Source: CADEFQ01 sp050249415 (GTDB taxonomy: Bacteria; Pseudomonadota; Gammaproteobacteria; Steroidobacterales; Steroidobacteraceae). Taken from it: a stretch of 64,000 bases of DNA. The stretch covers positions 310,001 to 374,000 of the forward strand of contig JBFWQO010000001.1 in assembly GCA_050249415.1 (NCBI GenBank), given 5' to 3'. Positions 16,174-25,348 of this stretch are shown here, in pieces. How positions within the stretch are numbered: position 1 is the first letter of the stretch; the number at the start of each line of letters is the position of its first letter. The position numbers and the translations under genes are program-made. The notes below the pieces were generated by a model. That model did not search any database. It had not been told where the DNA came from and saw only the letters and a program-made list of their open reading frames with translations.

Positions 16174-18399
16174 ATGCGTTCCCGACTTGTCCCGGCGCTG
16201 CTCGCGATCGTCGTCCCGTTCGCGTCCGCGCAGTCCGCCGACCCCACGCAGCTCGACATCGTGACGATCACCGCCACTCGCATCGCCACGCGGATCATGG
16301 ATGTCCCGGCGACGGTCACCGTCAGGGACGCGGGCGCGATCGACCGCGAGCTCGTGTTCGATGTCGGGGACTTGCTCCGCTACGAGCCCGGCGTGTCGAT
16401 GCGCAACGACGGCGGGCGGTTCGGTACGTCCGGCCCGAGCATTCGCGGCATCGGCGGCAATCGCGTACTGCTCGAGGTCGACGGGGTGCGCCTGCCCGAT
16501 GCGTTCGAGATCGGCAGCTTCGCCAATGCGGGGCGCGACGTGCTCGATACCGACCTCCTGAAGCGGGTCGAGATCGTGCGCGGCTCCGCCTCTTCGCTGT
16601 ACGGCTCCGACGCCATCGCCGGCGTGTTTGCCTTCACGACCAGGGACCCGGACGACTTGCTCGTCGCCGACCGCCGCTTCGGCCTGACCGCCAAGGGCGG
16701 TTATGCGGGCTGGAACGACGCGACGATGGCGGGCGCGACCGCCGCCGGGCGTGCCGGCGCCTGGTCATCACTGGTCGCGTACACCCATCGCGACGGGCAC
16801 GAACTCGACAATGCCGGCACGCGCGGCGGTGTCGGTGCAGAGCGCACGCAGCCGGTGCCGCAGGATCACTACAGCGACAGTGTGCTCGCGAAGATCGTGT
16901 TCGACCCGCGCGAGGGCCAGCGCCTGCGCCTGACCCTCGAGGGCACGCGCGACGACACGCTCAGCGACGTATTGTCGTCCGTGTCGGCCACGGCACCGCT
17001 GCCGGGCGGCGTGCAGACGACCGGGCTCGTCGGCAGCGACGTCGCCGAGCGTCGCCGTGTCGCACTCGACCACGAGTTCACGCCGGCCTCTGCCCGCTGG
17101 TTCGAGCGTGGCGAGTGGCGCATCTACCGCCAGCAGAGCACCGCGTCGCAGGAAACTTTCGAGGAACGGCGCGCCGCATCGCTGGCCGGCCTGGTCACGC
17201 CGCAGACCCGTTGGCGCGAATTCACGTTCGAACAGGAAACGAGCGGCGCGGAGGCCATCCTCTTCAGCCGGTTCACGGTCGGCGCCAGCGATCACACGCT
17301 CGCCTACGGCCTCGAGTACGTCGAGACGGACACGGCGCAGCTGCGCCGGGGCGCGCAGACGAACCTCACGACCGGTGCAACGAGCACGACGATCCTGCCC
17401 GATGCGTTTCCGGTGCGCGACTTTCCGCTCACGACGACGAAGCAGGCCTCGGCTTTCGTGCAGGACGAGGTGCGCGCCGGCGCCTTCACCATCACGCCCG
17501 GGGTGCGCTTCGACGACTATGCGCTGCGCCCCGACGTCGACGCGATCTTTGCCGCCGACAATCCCGGCTTCGTCGCAACCGGCATCGACGAGCAGAACGT
17601 CTCGCCGAAGCTCGGCGTGATGTATCGCGCGTCGGCGAATGCGACGGCGTACGCGAACTATGCCGCCGGCTTTCGCGCGCCGCCCTCCGACGACGTCAAT
17701 ATCGGCTTCGAGAATCTCGCGTTCGGGTACACCGCGATCGCGAACCCCGACCTGAAATCGGAAACGAGCCACGGCTTCGAGATCGGCTGGCGCGCGACGC
17801 GCGGCGACGGCGGCTATCTCGCGCTCGCCGGCTATTACAACCTCTACGACGATTTCATCGAATCGCGGGTGGGCACGTTCGATCCGGCTTCCGGGCTGAT
17901 CGTGTTCCAGTCGCAGAACCTGAGCGAGGTGCGGATCTACGGCGCCGAGATCGTCGCGGGCTTGCCCCTCGAGGCGTTCGCGCCGGTGCTGCGCGGATTC
18001 TCGGTGCGCCTCGCCGGCGCCTGGTCGCGTGGCGACAATCGCAGTGCCGACGCGCCGCTCAATTCGATCGAACCGCCCCAGGCGGTCGTCGGCCTCGCCT
18101 ATCGAGCGCCCACGCGCCGCTGGGGCATGGAACTCGTGACGACGGTGGCGGGCCGCGTCGATCGCGTCGATCACGGCGCCGGCACGCTGTTCACGCCGGG
18201 TGGCTACACGACGTTCGACCTGCTCGCTGACATCGCCGTCACGCCCCGTCTGGGCGTCAACGCGGGGGTATTCAATCTCGCCGACCGGACCTACTGGGAA
18301 TGGTCGGATGTCAGTGGCCGCTTCGCCGCGAACCCTGCGCTCGAACGCTATACCCGCCCCGGAAGGACCGCGGGCGCGACAATCAGATATAAATGGTGA
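16174..18399 (+). CDS. TonB-dependent outer-membrane receptor, heme/hemoglobin type
   Basis: 741 residues. A signal peptide (to about ASAQSA) is followed by a TonB-box-like DIVTITATR, a plug domain (PGVSM, SIRGIGGNRVLLEVDGVRLPD) and a 22-strand barrel ending in aromatic Trp. The plug wording and the FRAPPSDDV / NPDLKSE motifs in the barrel are typical of heme/hemoglobin receptors, although siderophore use cannot be excluded. A strong Fur box precedes it and feoA follows, placing it in an iron-acquisition block. The ATG at 16174 was chosen because it begins a proper signal peptide (MRSRLVPALLAI); the frame is open further upstream. Confidence 0.9.
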   Translation: MRSRLVPALLAIVVPFASAQSADPTQLDIVTITATRIATRIMDVPATVTVRDAGAIDRELVFDVGDLLRYEPGVSMRNDGGRFGTSGPSIRGIGGNRVLLEVDGVRLPDAFEIGSFANAGRDVLDTDLLKRVEIVRGSASSLYGSDAIAGVFAFTTRDPDDLLVADRRFGLTAKGGYAGWNDATMAGATAAGRAGAWSSLVAYTHRDGHELDNAGTRGGVGAERTQPVPQDHYSDSVLAKIVFDPREGQRLRLTLEGTRDDTLSDVLSSVSATAPLPGGVQTTGLVGSDVAERRRVALDHEFTPASARWFERGEWRIYRQQSTASQETFEERRAASLAGLVTPQTRWREFTFEQETSGAEAILFSRFTVGASDHTLAYGLEYVETDTAQLRRGAQTNLTTGATSTTILPDAFPVRDFPLTTTKQASAFVQDEVRAGAFTITPGVRFDDYALRPDVDAIFAADNPGFVATGIDEQNVSPKLGVMYRASANATAYANYAAGFRAPPSDDVNIGFENLAFGYTAIANPDLKSETSHGFEIGWRATRGDGGYLALAGYYNLYDDFIESRVGTFDPASGLIVFQSQNLSEVRIYGAEIVAGLPLEAFAPVLRGFSVRLAGAWSRGDNRSADAPLNSIEPPQAVVGLAYRAPTRRWGMELVTTVAGRVDRVDHGAGTLFTPGGYTTFDLLADIAVTPRLGVNAGVFNLADRTYWEWSDVSGRFAANPALERYTRPGRTAGATIRYKW

Positions 18400-18462
18400 C
18401 GAAGTGTCTCAATAGCGATGCACCCAGGCAAGTGGCGCCGTAGTGCGGAGCATTTGTCACAT

Positions 18463-18481
18463 GGAATTGCGAACCATTCGC
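18463..18481. promoter_or_regulatory. Weak Fur-box-like sequence before feoA
   Basis: GGAATTGCGAACCATTCGC matches 11 of 19 positions of the Fur consensus and lies 20 bases before the feoA start. It is marginal; iron control could equally come from read-through from the receptor promoter. Confidence 0.3.
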
Positions 18482-18501
18482 GTTCGCAGGATACTGGCGC
18501 C

Positions 18502-18795
18502 ATGAGCGCAGCTCCTGTCGCGTTGTCCGTTCCGCTGTCGAGCCTGCGGCGCGGCGCGCGCGCGGTCGTGCAGAAAGTGCTCGCCGAGACACCCCTCATC
18601 GACGACGTATTGAATTCGACGGTCGGGCAGCGGCTCGTCGAACTCGGCTTCGTATGTGGCGTCGAGATCGAAGTCGTCGAGTCGATGTGGCCCGTGGGAG
18701 ACCCGCTCGCGGTGCGCGTGCGCGGCTCCACGTTCGCCTTGCGGCAGCGCGAGGCGGCCGCCGTGATGGTCGTCCCGGCCGGCGCCGCGGCGTAA
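18502..18795 (+). CDS. feoA: Ferrous iron transport protein A
   Basis: 97 residues forming the small SH3-like FeoA domain. Recognisable pieces are RLVELGFVCGVEIEVVES and DPLAVRVRGSTFALRQREA, which match the beta-barrel core. FeoA is a cytoplasmic accessory protein that assists FeoB. It starts at ATG 18502 and is followed by feoB after only 4 bases. It is slightly longer than the usual 75-85 residues because of about 20 extra N-terminal residues. Confidence 0.92.
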   Translation: MSAAPVALSVPLSSLRRGARAVVQKVLAETPLIDDVLNSTVGQRLVELGFVCGVEIEVVESMWPVGDPLAVRVRGSTFALRQREAAAVMVVPAGAAA

Positions 18796-18799
18796 GCCC

Positions 18800-20698
18800 G
18801 TGGACATCGCCAATCGGCGATTGGCGAACCTGCGCATCGCGCTCGTCGGCGTGCCGAACTGCGGCAAGACGGCGCTGTTCAATCGTCTCACGGGCAGCCG
18901 CCAGAAGGTGGCGAACTACCCCGGGGTCACCGTCGAGCGCAAGGAAGGGCATTTCCGCGATCGGGCCGGGCGACGTTACGACGTGCTCGACCTGCCCGGT
19001 GCCTACAGCCTCTCGCCGACCACGCTCGACGAGGCGATCACGCGCGATCTCGTGCTCGGCCGCATCGCGGGCGAGGAGCCGCCCGATGTGATCGTCTGCG
19101 TCGCGGACGCGACGCACATGCCGTTGTCACTGCGCCTCGTGCTCGAAGTGCAGCGACTCGGGCACCCGATGGTCGTGGCGCTGAATCGCAGCGATCTCGC
19201 GAGGAAGCGCGGCTTCCGGCTCGACGTGGCGAAGCTCGCGGCCACGCTGGGCGTGCCGGTGATCGAGACGGTCGCGATCGCGCCCGGCGGCGCCGCTGCC
19301 CTGATCGAGGGGCTCGCCCCGTTCGCACCGCGCGACCGCGTCGCCGAAGCGGCGGCGCGCAGCGGCGGAGCGGTCTGCGACCTCGCGCCGGATCGCAATG
19401 CGACCGAGCACACGCAGCAACGGGTGCCGCGGATACTCGCGGAAGCGGGCTATCGCGAGCCGCTGCGCACGCGCGCCGCGGCGCGCGCGGACGCGATCCT
19501 GATGCACCCCGTCGCCGGCATGCTCGTGCTCGGAGCCGTGCTGTTCCTCGTGTTCCAGGCGGTATTCAGCTGGGCCGAGTGGCCGATGGGACTGATCGAG
19601 TCCGGCGTCGCCGCGATCGGCGCATGGCTCTCCGGCGTGTTGCCGGCCGGCGCGTTGCGCAGCCTCCTCGTCGACGGCGTGATCGCCGGGCTCGGCAGCG
19701 TGATCGTGTTCCTGCCGCAGATCCTGATCCTGTTCTTTTTCATCCTGGTGCTCGAAGACAGTGGCTACCTGCCGCGCGCGGCCTATCTGCTCGATCGCCT
19801 GATGGGCAACGTCGGCCTGTCCGGCCGCGCGTTCATTCCGCTGCTGTCGAGTTTCGCGTGCGCGATTCCGGGCATCATGGCCGCGCGCACGATCCCGAGC
19901 ATGCGCGATCGCATCGCGACGATCATGGTCGCGCCGCTGATGACCTGTTCGGCGCGGCTGCCGGTGTACGCGCTGCTCATCGCGGCGTTCATCCCGTCGC
20001 GGCCCATCGGGCCGTTCAACCTGCGCGGCCTCGTGCTGTTCGCGCTGTACGCGGCCGGCGTGCTCGCCGCGCTCGCGGTCGCGTGGGTGATGAAGCGCTT
20101 CCTGACGAAGCGCACCTACCATCCGCTGATGCTCGAACTGCCGGACTACCAGTGGCCCGACCTGCGCAGCCTGGCGGTCGGCCTCGGCGAACGGGTGCGC
20201 ATCTTCCTCACGCGGGTCGGCGGCATCATCCTCTCGCTGATGATCGTGCTGTGGTTCCTCGCGAGCTACCCCGCGCCGCCGCCCGACGCGACCGGCCCTG
20301 CCATCGAGTACAGCTTCGCCGGCATGCTCGGGCGCGCACTGCACGTCGTGTTCGAGCCGATCGGCTTCAACTGGCAGATCGCGATCGCGCTGGTGCCGGG
20401 CCTCGCCGCGCGCGAAGTGGCGGTGAGCGCGCTCGGCACGGTCTACGCGATGTCCGCGACGGACGCGGCGCTCGAGAAGGCGCTGCTGCCCGTGATCGCG
20501 TCGACCTGGAGCGTCGCGACGGGGCTGTCGCTGCTCGCGTGGTACATCTTCGCGCCGCAATGCCTCTCGACGCTCGCGGTCGTAAAGCGCGAGACGCAGT
20601 CCTGGCGCTACCCGCTGATCATGGCGGGCTACCTTTTCGCCCTCGCCTACCTCGCCTCGTTCGCGACGTACCGGGTCGCACTGGCGCTGACCCCGTGA
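18800..20698 (+). CDS. feoB: Ferrous iron transporter FeoB (short form)
   Basis: 632 residues with a GTG start. The N-terminal G domain shows G1 GVPNCGKT (17-24), the NYPGVT switch (39-44), DLPG (64-67) and NRSD (129-132). The membrane part has two Gate regions (GRAFIPLLSSFACAIPG and LVPGLAAREVAVSALGT). It moves Fe2+ across the inner membrane. It is about 140 residues shorter than the E. coli protein (773 aa), with the loss mainly towards the linker and C terminus. The stop overlaps the GTG of the next small gene by 3 bases. Confidence 0.94.
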   Translation: MDIANRRLANLRIALVGVPNCGKTALFNRLTGSRQKVANYPGVTVERKEGHFRDRAGRRYDVLDLPGAYSLSPTTLDEAITRDLVLGRIAGEEPPDVIVCVADATHMPLSLRLVLEVQRLGHPMVVALNRSDLARKRGFRLDVAKLAATLGVPVIETVAIAPGGAAALIEGLAPFAPRDRVAEAAARSGGAVCDLAPDRNATEHTQQRVPRILAEAGYREPLRTRAAARADAILMHPVAGMLVLGAVLFLVFQAVFSWAEWPMGLIESGVAAIGAWLSGVLPAGALRSLLVDGVIAGLGSVIVFLPQILILFFFILVLEDSGYLPRAAYLLDRLMGNVGLSGRAFIPLLSSFACAIPGIMAARTIPSMRDRIATIMVAPLMTCSARLPVYALLIAAFIPSRPIGPFNLRGLVLFALYAAGVLAALAVAWVMKRFLTKRTYHPLMLELPDYQWPDLRSLAVGLGERVRIFLTRVGGIILSLMIVLWFLASYPAPPPDATGPAIEYSFAGMLGRALHVVFEPIGFNWQIAIALVPGLAAREVAVSALGTVYAMSATDAALEKALLPVIASTWSVATGLSLLAWYIFAPQCLSTLAVVKRETQSWRYPLIMAGYLFALAYLASFATYRVALALTP

Positions 20699-20958
20699 AC
20701 GCGCTCGTCGCCGTCATCGTCGTGCTCGCCGTGCTCTCGGTGATCTGGCAGGTCATGCCGGCGAGGCCGCGCCACCGCGCGGTGCGGGCGCTGCACGACG
20801 CGCTGCCGGCCGAGGGGTTTGCCGGGCGGCTCGGGCGGGGCATCATGGGCCCGCTCTTGCGCCGGGCCGAACGGGGCCTCGGAGGCGGCTGCGGTGGCTG
20901 CTCCGCCAATCCCGCGAACTCCGGCGCGAAAGCGCGCGATGCACGTTCACCGCACTGA
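20695..20958 (+). CDS. Small FeoB-associated Cys-rich membrane protein
   Basis: 87 residues. One N-terminal membrane helix (VNALVAVIVVLAVLSVIW), a basic middle, and a C-terminal Gly/Cys motif GGGCGGCS. GTG 20695 sits inside the feoB stop (GTGA), so it is coupled to feoB, and its 3' end overlaps the dmeF-like gene by 20 bases. The helix plus CGGC layout resembles the FeoB-associated Cys-rich proteins known from other phyla and would be a functional stand-in for FeoC. The role in iron hand-off is inferred from position. Confidence 0.7.
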   Translation: MNALVAVIVVLAVLSVIWQVMPARPRHRAVRALHDALPAEGFAGRLGRGIMGPLLRRAERGLGGGCGGCSANPANSGAKARDARSPH

Positions 20959-21904
20959 CCGCCTCGAACACGACCACGTCTATCTCGGCGAGCACCACGA
21001 CCGCAATGCGCGCCGCACCTGGTGGGTCGTCGCGCTGACGCTCGTCATGATGGTCGGCGAAGTCGTCGCCGGCACGCTCTTCGGCTCGATGGCGCTGCTC
21101 GCCGACGGCTGGCACATGGCGACGCACGCGGGCGCGCTCGCGATCGCCGGGCTCGCCTACTGGTTCGCGCGACGCCACGCGCGCAGCGCCCGCTTCAGTT
21201 TCGGCACCGGCAAGGTCGGCGATCTCGCCGCTTTCGCGAGCGCGTTGATCCTCGCGCTCGTCTCGGTCGCGATCGCGCTCGAATCGGTCCAGCGCCTCCT
21301 CGCCCCCGTCACGATCGCGTTCAACGAGGCGATCCTGGTCGCGGTGATCGGGCTCGGTGTCAACCTCGTGAGCGCGCTGCTGCTGCGACACGACCATGAC
21401 CACGATCATGACCACGGCCACGACCCGGGCGAGGGCGCCGCGCCCGCGCACGATCACGCGGTCGACCAGAACCTGCGCGCGGCGTATCTGCACGTGCTCG
21501 CCGACGCCTTGACCTCGGTCGCCGCGATCACGGCGCTCGTGCTCGGCCGCTCCTTCGGCTGGGTCTGGCTCGACGCGGCCATCGGCCTCGCCGGTGCGGC
21601 GCTGATCGCGCGCTGGGCGGTGGGTCTCATGCGCGACACCGGCTCGGTGCTGCTCGACGCAGCCGGCGACCCGGCGCTCGAACGGGCGGTGCGCGGCGCG
21701 GTCGTGCGAGGCGACGAGCGCGTGGGCGACCTGCACCTCTGGCGAGTGGGGCCGGGGCGCTACGCCGCGATCGTTTCGCTCGTCGCCTCAGTGCCGCTCG
21801 AACCCGAGGTGTACAAGGCACGTCTCGCGCACCTGCCGCAGATCGTGCATGTGTCGATCGAGGCGCACCGCTGCGCCGCCCATACGGAAGAGGTGACCGC
21901 ATGA
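20939..21904 (+). CDS. Cation diffusion facilitator, DmeF-like
   Basis: 321 residues and about six membrane helices. Metal-site motifs are ADGWHMATHA in helix 2 and HVLADALTSV in helix 5, and a His/Asp-rich loop (HDHDHDHDHGHD followed by more His) lies between helices 4 and 5. The WHM-TH variant of the HD-HD site is typical of DmeF-type Co/Ni/Fe exporters in this superfamily. It probably exports excess divalent metal using the proton gradient. It follows the feo genes with overlapping ends, giving an import/export metal cluster. The next gene starts at its stop (ATGA). Confidence 0.88.
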   Translation: MHVHRTDRLEHDHVYLGEHHDRNARRTWWVVALTLVMMVGEVVAGTLFGSMALLADGWHMATHAGALAIAGLAYWFARRHARSARFSFGTGKVGDLAAFASALILALVSVAIALESVQRLLAPVTIAFNEAILVAVIGLGVNLVSALLLRHDHDHDHDHGHDPGEGAAPAHDHAVDQNLRAAYLHVLADALTSVAAITALVLGRSFGWVWLDAAIGLAGAALIARWAVGLMRDTGSVLLDAAGDPALERAVRGAVVRGDERVGDLHLWRVGPGRYAAIVSLVASVPLEPEVYKARLAHLPQIVHVSIEAHRCAAHTEEVTA

Positions 21905-23532
21905 ACTGCCTGGTCGTGGCCTGCCTCGAAGCGGCCGTGTTCTTCAACGCGAATCTGCACACCGGCGCGCCCGCCCCGCAGGGCGCGGACGCGATCGTCG
22001 TCGAGGCGGGGCGCATCAGTTACATCGGGCCCGCGACGCGCGCGCTGCGCCGCGCGCCGCGGGAGGCGCGCCGTGTCGACCTGCACGGTGCCACCGTGGT
22101 GCCCGGCTTCACCGACGCGCATGCGCATCTCGACGGCATCGGCTGGCGCGAACTCGAGTTCGATCTCGAGGGCACGGCGAGCCTCGCGGATCTGCAGCGC
22201 AAGCTCGCGGCCCGCGCCGCGAGCACGGGCACGCCGTGGATCACCGGGCGTGGCTGGATCGAGTCGCGCTGGCAACCCGCGGAGTTCCCGACGCGTGCGG
22301 CGCTCGACGCCGTGGTGAAGGACCGGCCCGTGTTCCTGATGCGCGCCGACGGGCACGCGGCGGTCGCCAACAGTCGCGCGCTCGCGCTCGCGGGCATCGA
22401 TGCGAAGACGGCCGATCCCGCGGGCGGGCAGATCCTGCGCGATGCGGACGGCGCGCCGACCGGCATGCTGATCGACGGCGCGGTGGCGCTCGTCGGCAAG
22501 CTCGTGCCGCCGCCGGCCGAGGCCGAGGCGTTGCGCGCGCTCGAGGTCGGTGCGGCGCGCAGCGTGCGGCTCGGCTGGACACAACTGCAGATCGCCGGCA
22601 ACACGCGGGCCGAAGTCGAGCGCCTGTGCACGCTGTATCGCGCCGGCCGCATTCGCCTGCGGCTCTACGCTGCGATCGGCGGCCCGGGGCCGGACGCCTC
22701 GGCGTTGCTCGCCGGGCAGATCGCGAATAAACCCTGCGGCGATCGGCTCACCGTACGCGCCATCAAGCTCTACATGGACGGCGCGCTCGGTTCGCGGGGC
22801 GCCGCGCTGCTGGCACCGTACAGCGACTCGCCGCAGAGCACGGGGCTGCTGCTCAACGACGAGGCGCAAGTTTTCCCCGTGCTGGTGGAGGCGTTGCGCC
22901 GCGGCATCCAGGTCGAAACGCACGCGATCGGGGACCGCGGCAACCGGCTCACGCTCGATCTCTACGAGCGCGCGTTCGCGGCGGTGCCGCCGGCCGAGCG
23001 CGCCGTCGCCGAGCCTCGCTGGCGCATCGAGCATGCGCAGGTGCTCGAAGCCGCCGATCTGCCGCGCTTCGCGCAGCTCGGCGTGATCGCCTCGATGCAG
23101 CCCTCGCATGCCATCAGCGACCTGTACTTCGCACCCGCGCGCCTCGGGCCGGGGCGCCTGAAGGGCGCTTACGCGTGGCGGAGCCTGCTCGATTCCGGCG
23201 CGATCGTCGCGGCGGGCACCGATGCACCGGTCGAGCGCGGCGATCCGGTCCAGGAGTTCTATGCCGCAACCGTGCGCCGCTCCGCGGACGGCTACGCGGA
23301 CGACAACTGGCATCGCGAGGAGCGGGTCTCGCGCGAGGCGGCCCTGCGCATGCTGACCTGGGCACCCGCCTATGCGGCGTTCGAGGAAAAGGACCGCGGC
23401 ACGCTCGAGGTCGGCAAGCTGGCCGACTTCACGGTGCTGTCGCAGGACATCCTCGCCGTACCGGACGACGCGATCCTTGCGACACGCATCGAAATGACCG
23501 TGATCGGCGGCGAAATCGCTTACCGCCGTTAG
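21901..23532 (+). CDS. Amidohydrolase family protein (YtcJ-like)
   Basis: 543 residues with the amidohydrolase-3/YtcJ layout: beta-sandwich strands at the start, the metal-binding HxH in TDAHAHLDG, YMDGALGSRGAALL in mid-protein, THAIGDRG, IEHAQ and the final Asp in AGTDAPVE. It should hydrolyse an amide, ester or related bond with a one- or two-metal site; the substrate is unknown. No clear export signal is present. It overlaps the preceding CDF gene by 4 bases, though a metabolic link to metal export is not obvious. Confidence 0.85.
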   Translation: MNCLVVACLEAAVFFNANLHTGAPAPQGADAIVVEAGRISYIGPATRALRRAPREARRVDLHGATVVPGFTDAHAHLDGIGWRELEFDLEGTASLADLQRKLAARAASTGTPWITGRGWIESRWQPAEFPTRAALDAVVKDRPVFLMRADGHAAVANSRALALAGIDAKTADPAGGQILRDADGAPTGMLIDGAVALVGKLVPPPAEAEALRALEVGAARSVRLGWTQLQIAGNTRAEVERLCTLYRAGRIRLRLYAAIGGPGPDASALLAGQIANKPCGDRLTVRAIKLYMDGALGSRGAALLAPYSDSPQSTGLLLNDEAQVFPVLVEALRRGIQVETHAIGDRGNRLTLDLYERAFAAVPPAERAVAEPRWRIEHAQVLEAADLPRFAQLGVIASMQPSHAISDLYFAPARLGPGRLKGAYAWRSLLDSGAIVAAGTDAPVERGDPVQEFYAATVRRSADGYADDNWHREERVSREAALRMLTWAPAYAAFEEKDRGTLEVGKLADFTVLSQDILAVPDDAILATRIEMTVIGGEIAYRR

Positions 23533-23572
23533 CAGGGTATGATGCGAGGCTTCCCCATCACGGAGGCCATCG

Positions 23573-23908
23573 ATGAACGGTCAGGACAATTTGACGCGCC
23601 GGCAATTGCTCGGCATCACTGTCACAGCGGCGGTCGGTGCCGCGGCGGGCGCGGCGGTCGCAGCGGACGCGTTGCCGAAACTGGACGAGAAGGATCCGAT
23701 GGCGGTCGCGTTGCATTACGTCCACGACGCGAAGCTCGTCGACCCGAAGAAGAATCCGACCTACAAGCCCGGCCACCATTGCGCCAACTGCCTGCACCTG
23801 ACGGGCAAGGCCGGAGACGCGTGGCAGCCGTGCAATCTCTTCCCGAAGAAGCTCGTCGCGGCCAACGGCTGGTGCAGCGCCTGGGTGCAGAAGCCCGGCA
23901 CCGCCTGA
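23573..23908 (+). CDS. High-potential iron-sulfur protein (HiPIP)
   Basis: 111 residues. A Tat signal (RRQLLG, then Ala/Val-rich to about residue 31) is followed by a small domain with the four HiPIP cysteines Cys70, Cys73, Cys87 and Cys101, a C-x2-C-x13-C-x13-C spacing that fits the family. It would carry a [4Fe-4S] cluster in the periplasm and shuttle electrons, for example towards a terminal oxidase or reaction centre. The upstream TATGAT at 23538-23543 could be its -10. Its stop overlaps the next start by one base. Confidence 0.93.
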   Translation: MNGQDNLTRRQLLGITVTAAVGAAAGAAVAADALPKLDEKDPMAVALHYVHDAKLVDPKKNPTYKPGHHCANCLHLTGKAGDAWQPCNLFPKKLVAANGWCSAWVQKPGTA

Positions 23909-24786
23909 TGCCGCGGGCGGCGCTCGCCGCCGCGGCCTGGATGATGGCGCTGGCCCCGGCCGGTGCCGCGCCGCGTATCGTCGACGACACCGGCCACGCC
24001 ATCACCCTCGCGCAACCCGCGCGGCGCATCGTCGCACTCGCGCCCGGTGCGACCGCGCTGCTGTTTGCGGCGGGCGCGGGCGATCGCATCGTCGCGACGA
24101 TCGAGTTCGCGGACGAACCCGTTGCCGCGCGGCGCGTGCCGCGCATCGGCGACGTGCAGGCGATCGACTACGAGCGGCTCCTCGCGCTGCGCCCCGATGT
24201 CGTCGTCGTCACCGACGCGATCACGTCGGCGTTCATCACCGGGCGTGTTCGGGCCCTCGGCCTGCCGGTCTACACGACGCGGTACACCCGGCTCGCCGAC
24301 ATCGCGCCGAGCGTGGTGCGCCTCGGGCGGCTCGCGGGTACGGAGGATGTGGCGGATCCCGAGGCGCGCCGGCTCGAGGCGCAGCTCGTCGAATTGCGCG
24401 CCCGCTACGCGGGGCGCAAGCCGCTGGACGTTCTCTACGAGGTGTGGAACCCGCCCGTCTACACGATCGGTGGAGCGCACATCGTCACGGATGCGCTCGC
24501 CGTCTGCGGCGCCCGCAACGTGTTCGCCGACGCGCGCGTCGCGGCACCGGCGGTCAGTGTCGAGGCGGTCATCGCACGCGACCCGGCGGTGATCGTCGCA
24601 TCGGGGCCCCGGGCGCAGGCCACGGCGTGGCTCGCGGAATGGCGCCGCTTTCCGCTGCTCGCGGCAACCTCGGCGGGACATCTCTACGTGTTCGAGGATC
24701 CGCGCCTCGACCGGATGGGGCCGTCGGCGATCGAGGCGACGGCGGGGCTCTGCCGCATGCTAGATGCGGCGCGCGGGCCGCAATAG
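23908..24786 (+). CDS. Periplasmic substrate-binding protein, BtuF/FhuD-like
   Basis: 292 residues. A signal peptide (MPRAALAAAAWMMALAPAGAA) precedes a class III binding-protein fold: DDTGHAITLAQPARRIVALAPGATALLFAAGAGDRIV and the paired lobe ending FPLLAATSAGHLYVF...MGPSAIEAT. Such proteins deliver cobalamin, heme or siderophores to an ABC importer. No permease or ATPase gene is visible here, so the rest of the transporter is elsewhere or absent. It is coupled to the HiPIP gene by a one-base overlap. Confidence 0.82.
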   Translation: MPRAALAAAAWMMALAPAGAAPRIVDDTGHAITLAQPARRIVALAPGATALLFAAGAGDRIVATIEFADEPVAARRVPRIGDVQAIDYERLLALRPDVVVVTDAITSAFITGRVRALGLPVYTTRYTRLADIAPSVVRLGRLAGTEDVADPEARRLEAQLVELRARYAGRKPLDVLYEVWNPPVYTIGGAHIVTDALAVCGARNVFADARVAAPAVSVEAVIARDPAVIVASGPRAQATAWLAEWRRFPLLAATSAGHLYVFEDPRLDRMGPSAIEATAGLCRMLDAARGPQ

Positions 24787-24820
24787 CGAACGGCGAGCAG
24801 CGAGCGGCGAACAGCCAGAG
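24786..24820 (+). repeat. Tandem heptamer array (second locus)
   Basis: Five 7-bp units: GCGAACG, GCGAGCA, GCGAGCG, GCGAACA and closing GCCAGAG. It begins on the last base of the binding-protein stop codon and ends 4 bases before the convergent yajQ stop, so it fills the whole 38-base gap. Confidence 0.8.
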
Positions 24821-24824
24821 GCGT

Positions 24825-25307
24825 TCAGTCGCGGAAATTCTCGAACTGCAGCGGGCGATCGAACGAAGATTTCTTCAGCAGCGCGATCGCGGCCTGCAGG
24901 TCGTCGCGCTGCTTGCCGGTGATGCGCACCTTGTCGCCCTGGAGCGCGCTCTGCAGCTTGAGTTTCGAGTCTTTCACGAGGCGCGCGATCTTCCTGCCGG
25001 TCTCGTGGTCGATGCCGTGGCGCAGCAGCACCGGCTGGCGCGCCGCGGCGAGGCTGGTCTCGGGGTCCTGCACGTCGAGGCAGGCGACATCGATGCCGCG
25101 CTTGCCGAGCTTCAGTTTCAGGATCTCGAGCATCTGTTTCAGCTGGAACTCGACCTGCGCGTGCAGCGTCACGGTGTGGGCCTCGAGCTCGAATCTCGCG
25201 CCGGTGTCGCGGAAATCGAAGCGCTGCGCGAGTTCGCGGTTCGACTGGTCGACCGCGTTCGCGAGCTCGTGCAGGTTCACTTCGGAGGCTACGTCGAAAG
25301 AGGGCAT
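24825..25307 (-). CDS. yajQ: YajQ-family nucleotide-binding protein
   Basis: 160 residues, the normal family length. The opening MPSFDVASEVNLHELANAVDQ and the internal KQMLEILK / GIDVACLD / ITGKQRDDLQ segments are diagnostic of the UPF0234 (YajQ) fold of two RRM-like domains. Members bind cyclic di-GMP or nucleic acid; some act as transcriptional co-regulators. The gene stands alone, with a GAGG Shine-Dalgarno before the ATG. Confidence 0.95.
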   Translation of the reverse strand: MPSFDVASEVNLHELANAVDQSNRELAQRFDFRDTGARFELEAHTVTLHAQVEFQLKQMLEILKLKLGKRGIDVACLDVQDPETSLAAARQPVLLRHGIDHETGRKIARLVKDSKLKLQSALQGDKVRITGKQRDDLQAAIALLKKSSFDRPLQFENFRD

Positions 25308-25348
25308 CGGTTCCTCGCGGTCGGTTGTCCGGGCCGGGCCTGTGCGAA

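Noticed and set aside
23538..23543. TATGAT as a definite HiPIP promoter
   Set aside because: The hexamer fits a -10 but no -35 at 16-18 bases and no extended TG could be found, so it is mentioned only within the gene entry.
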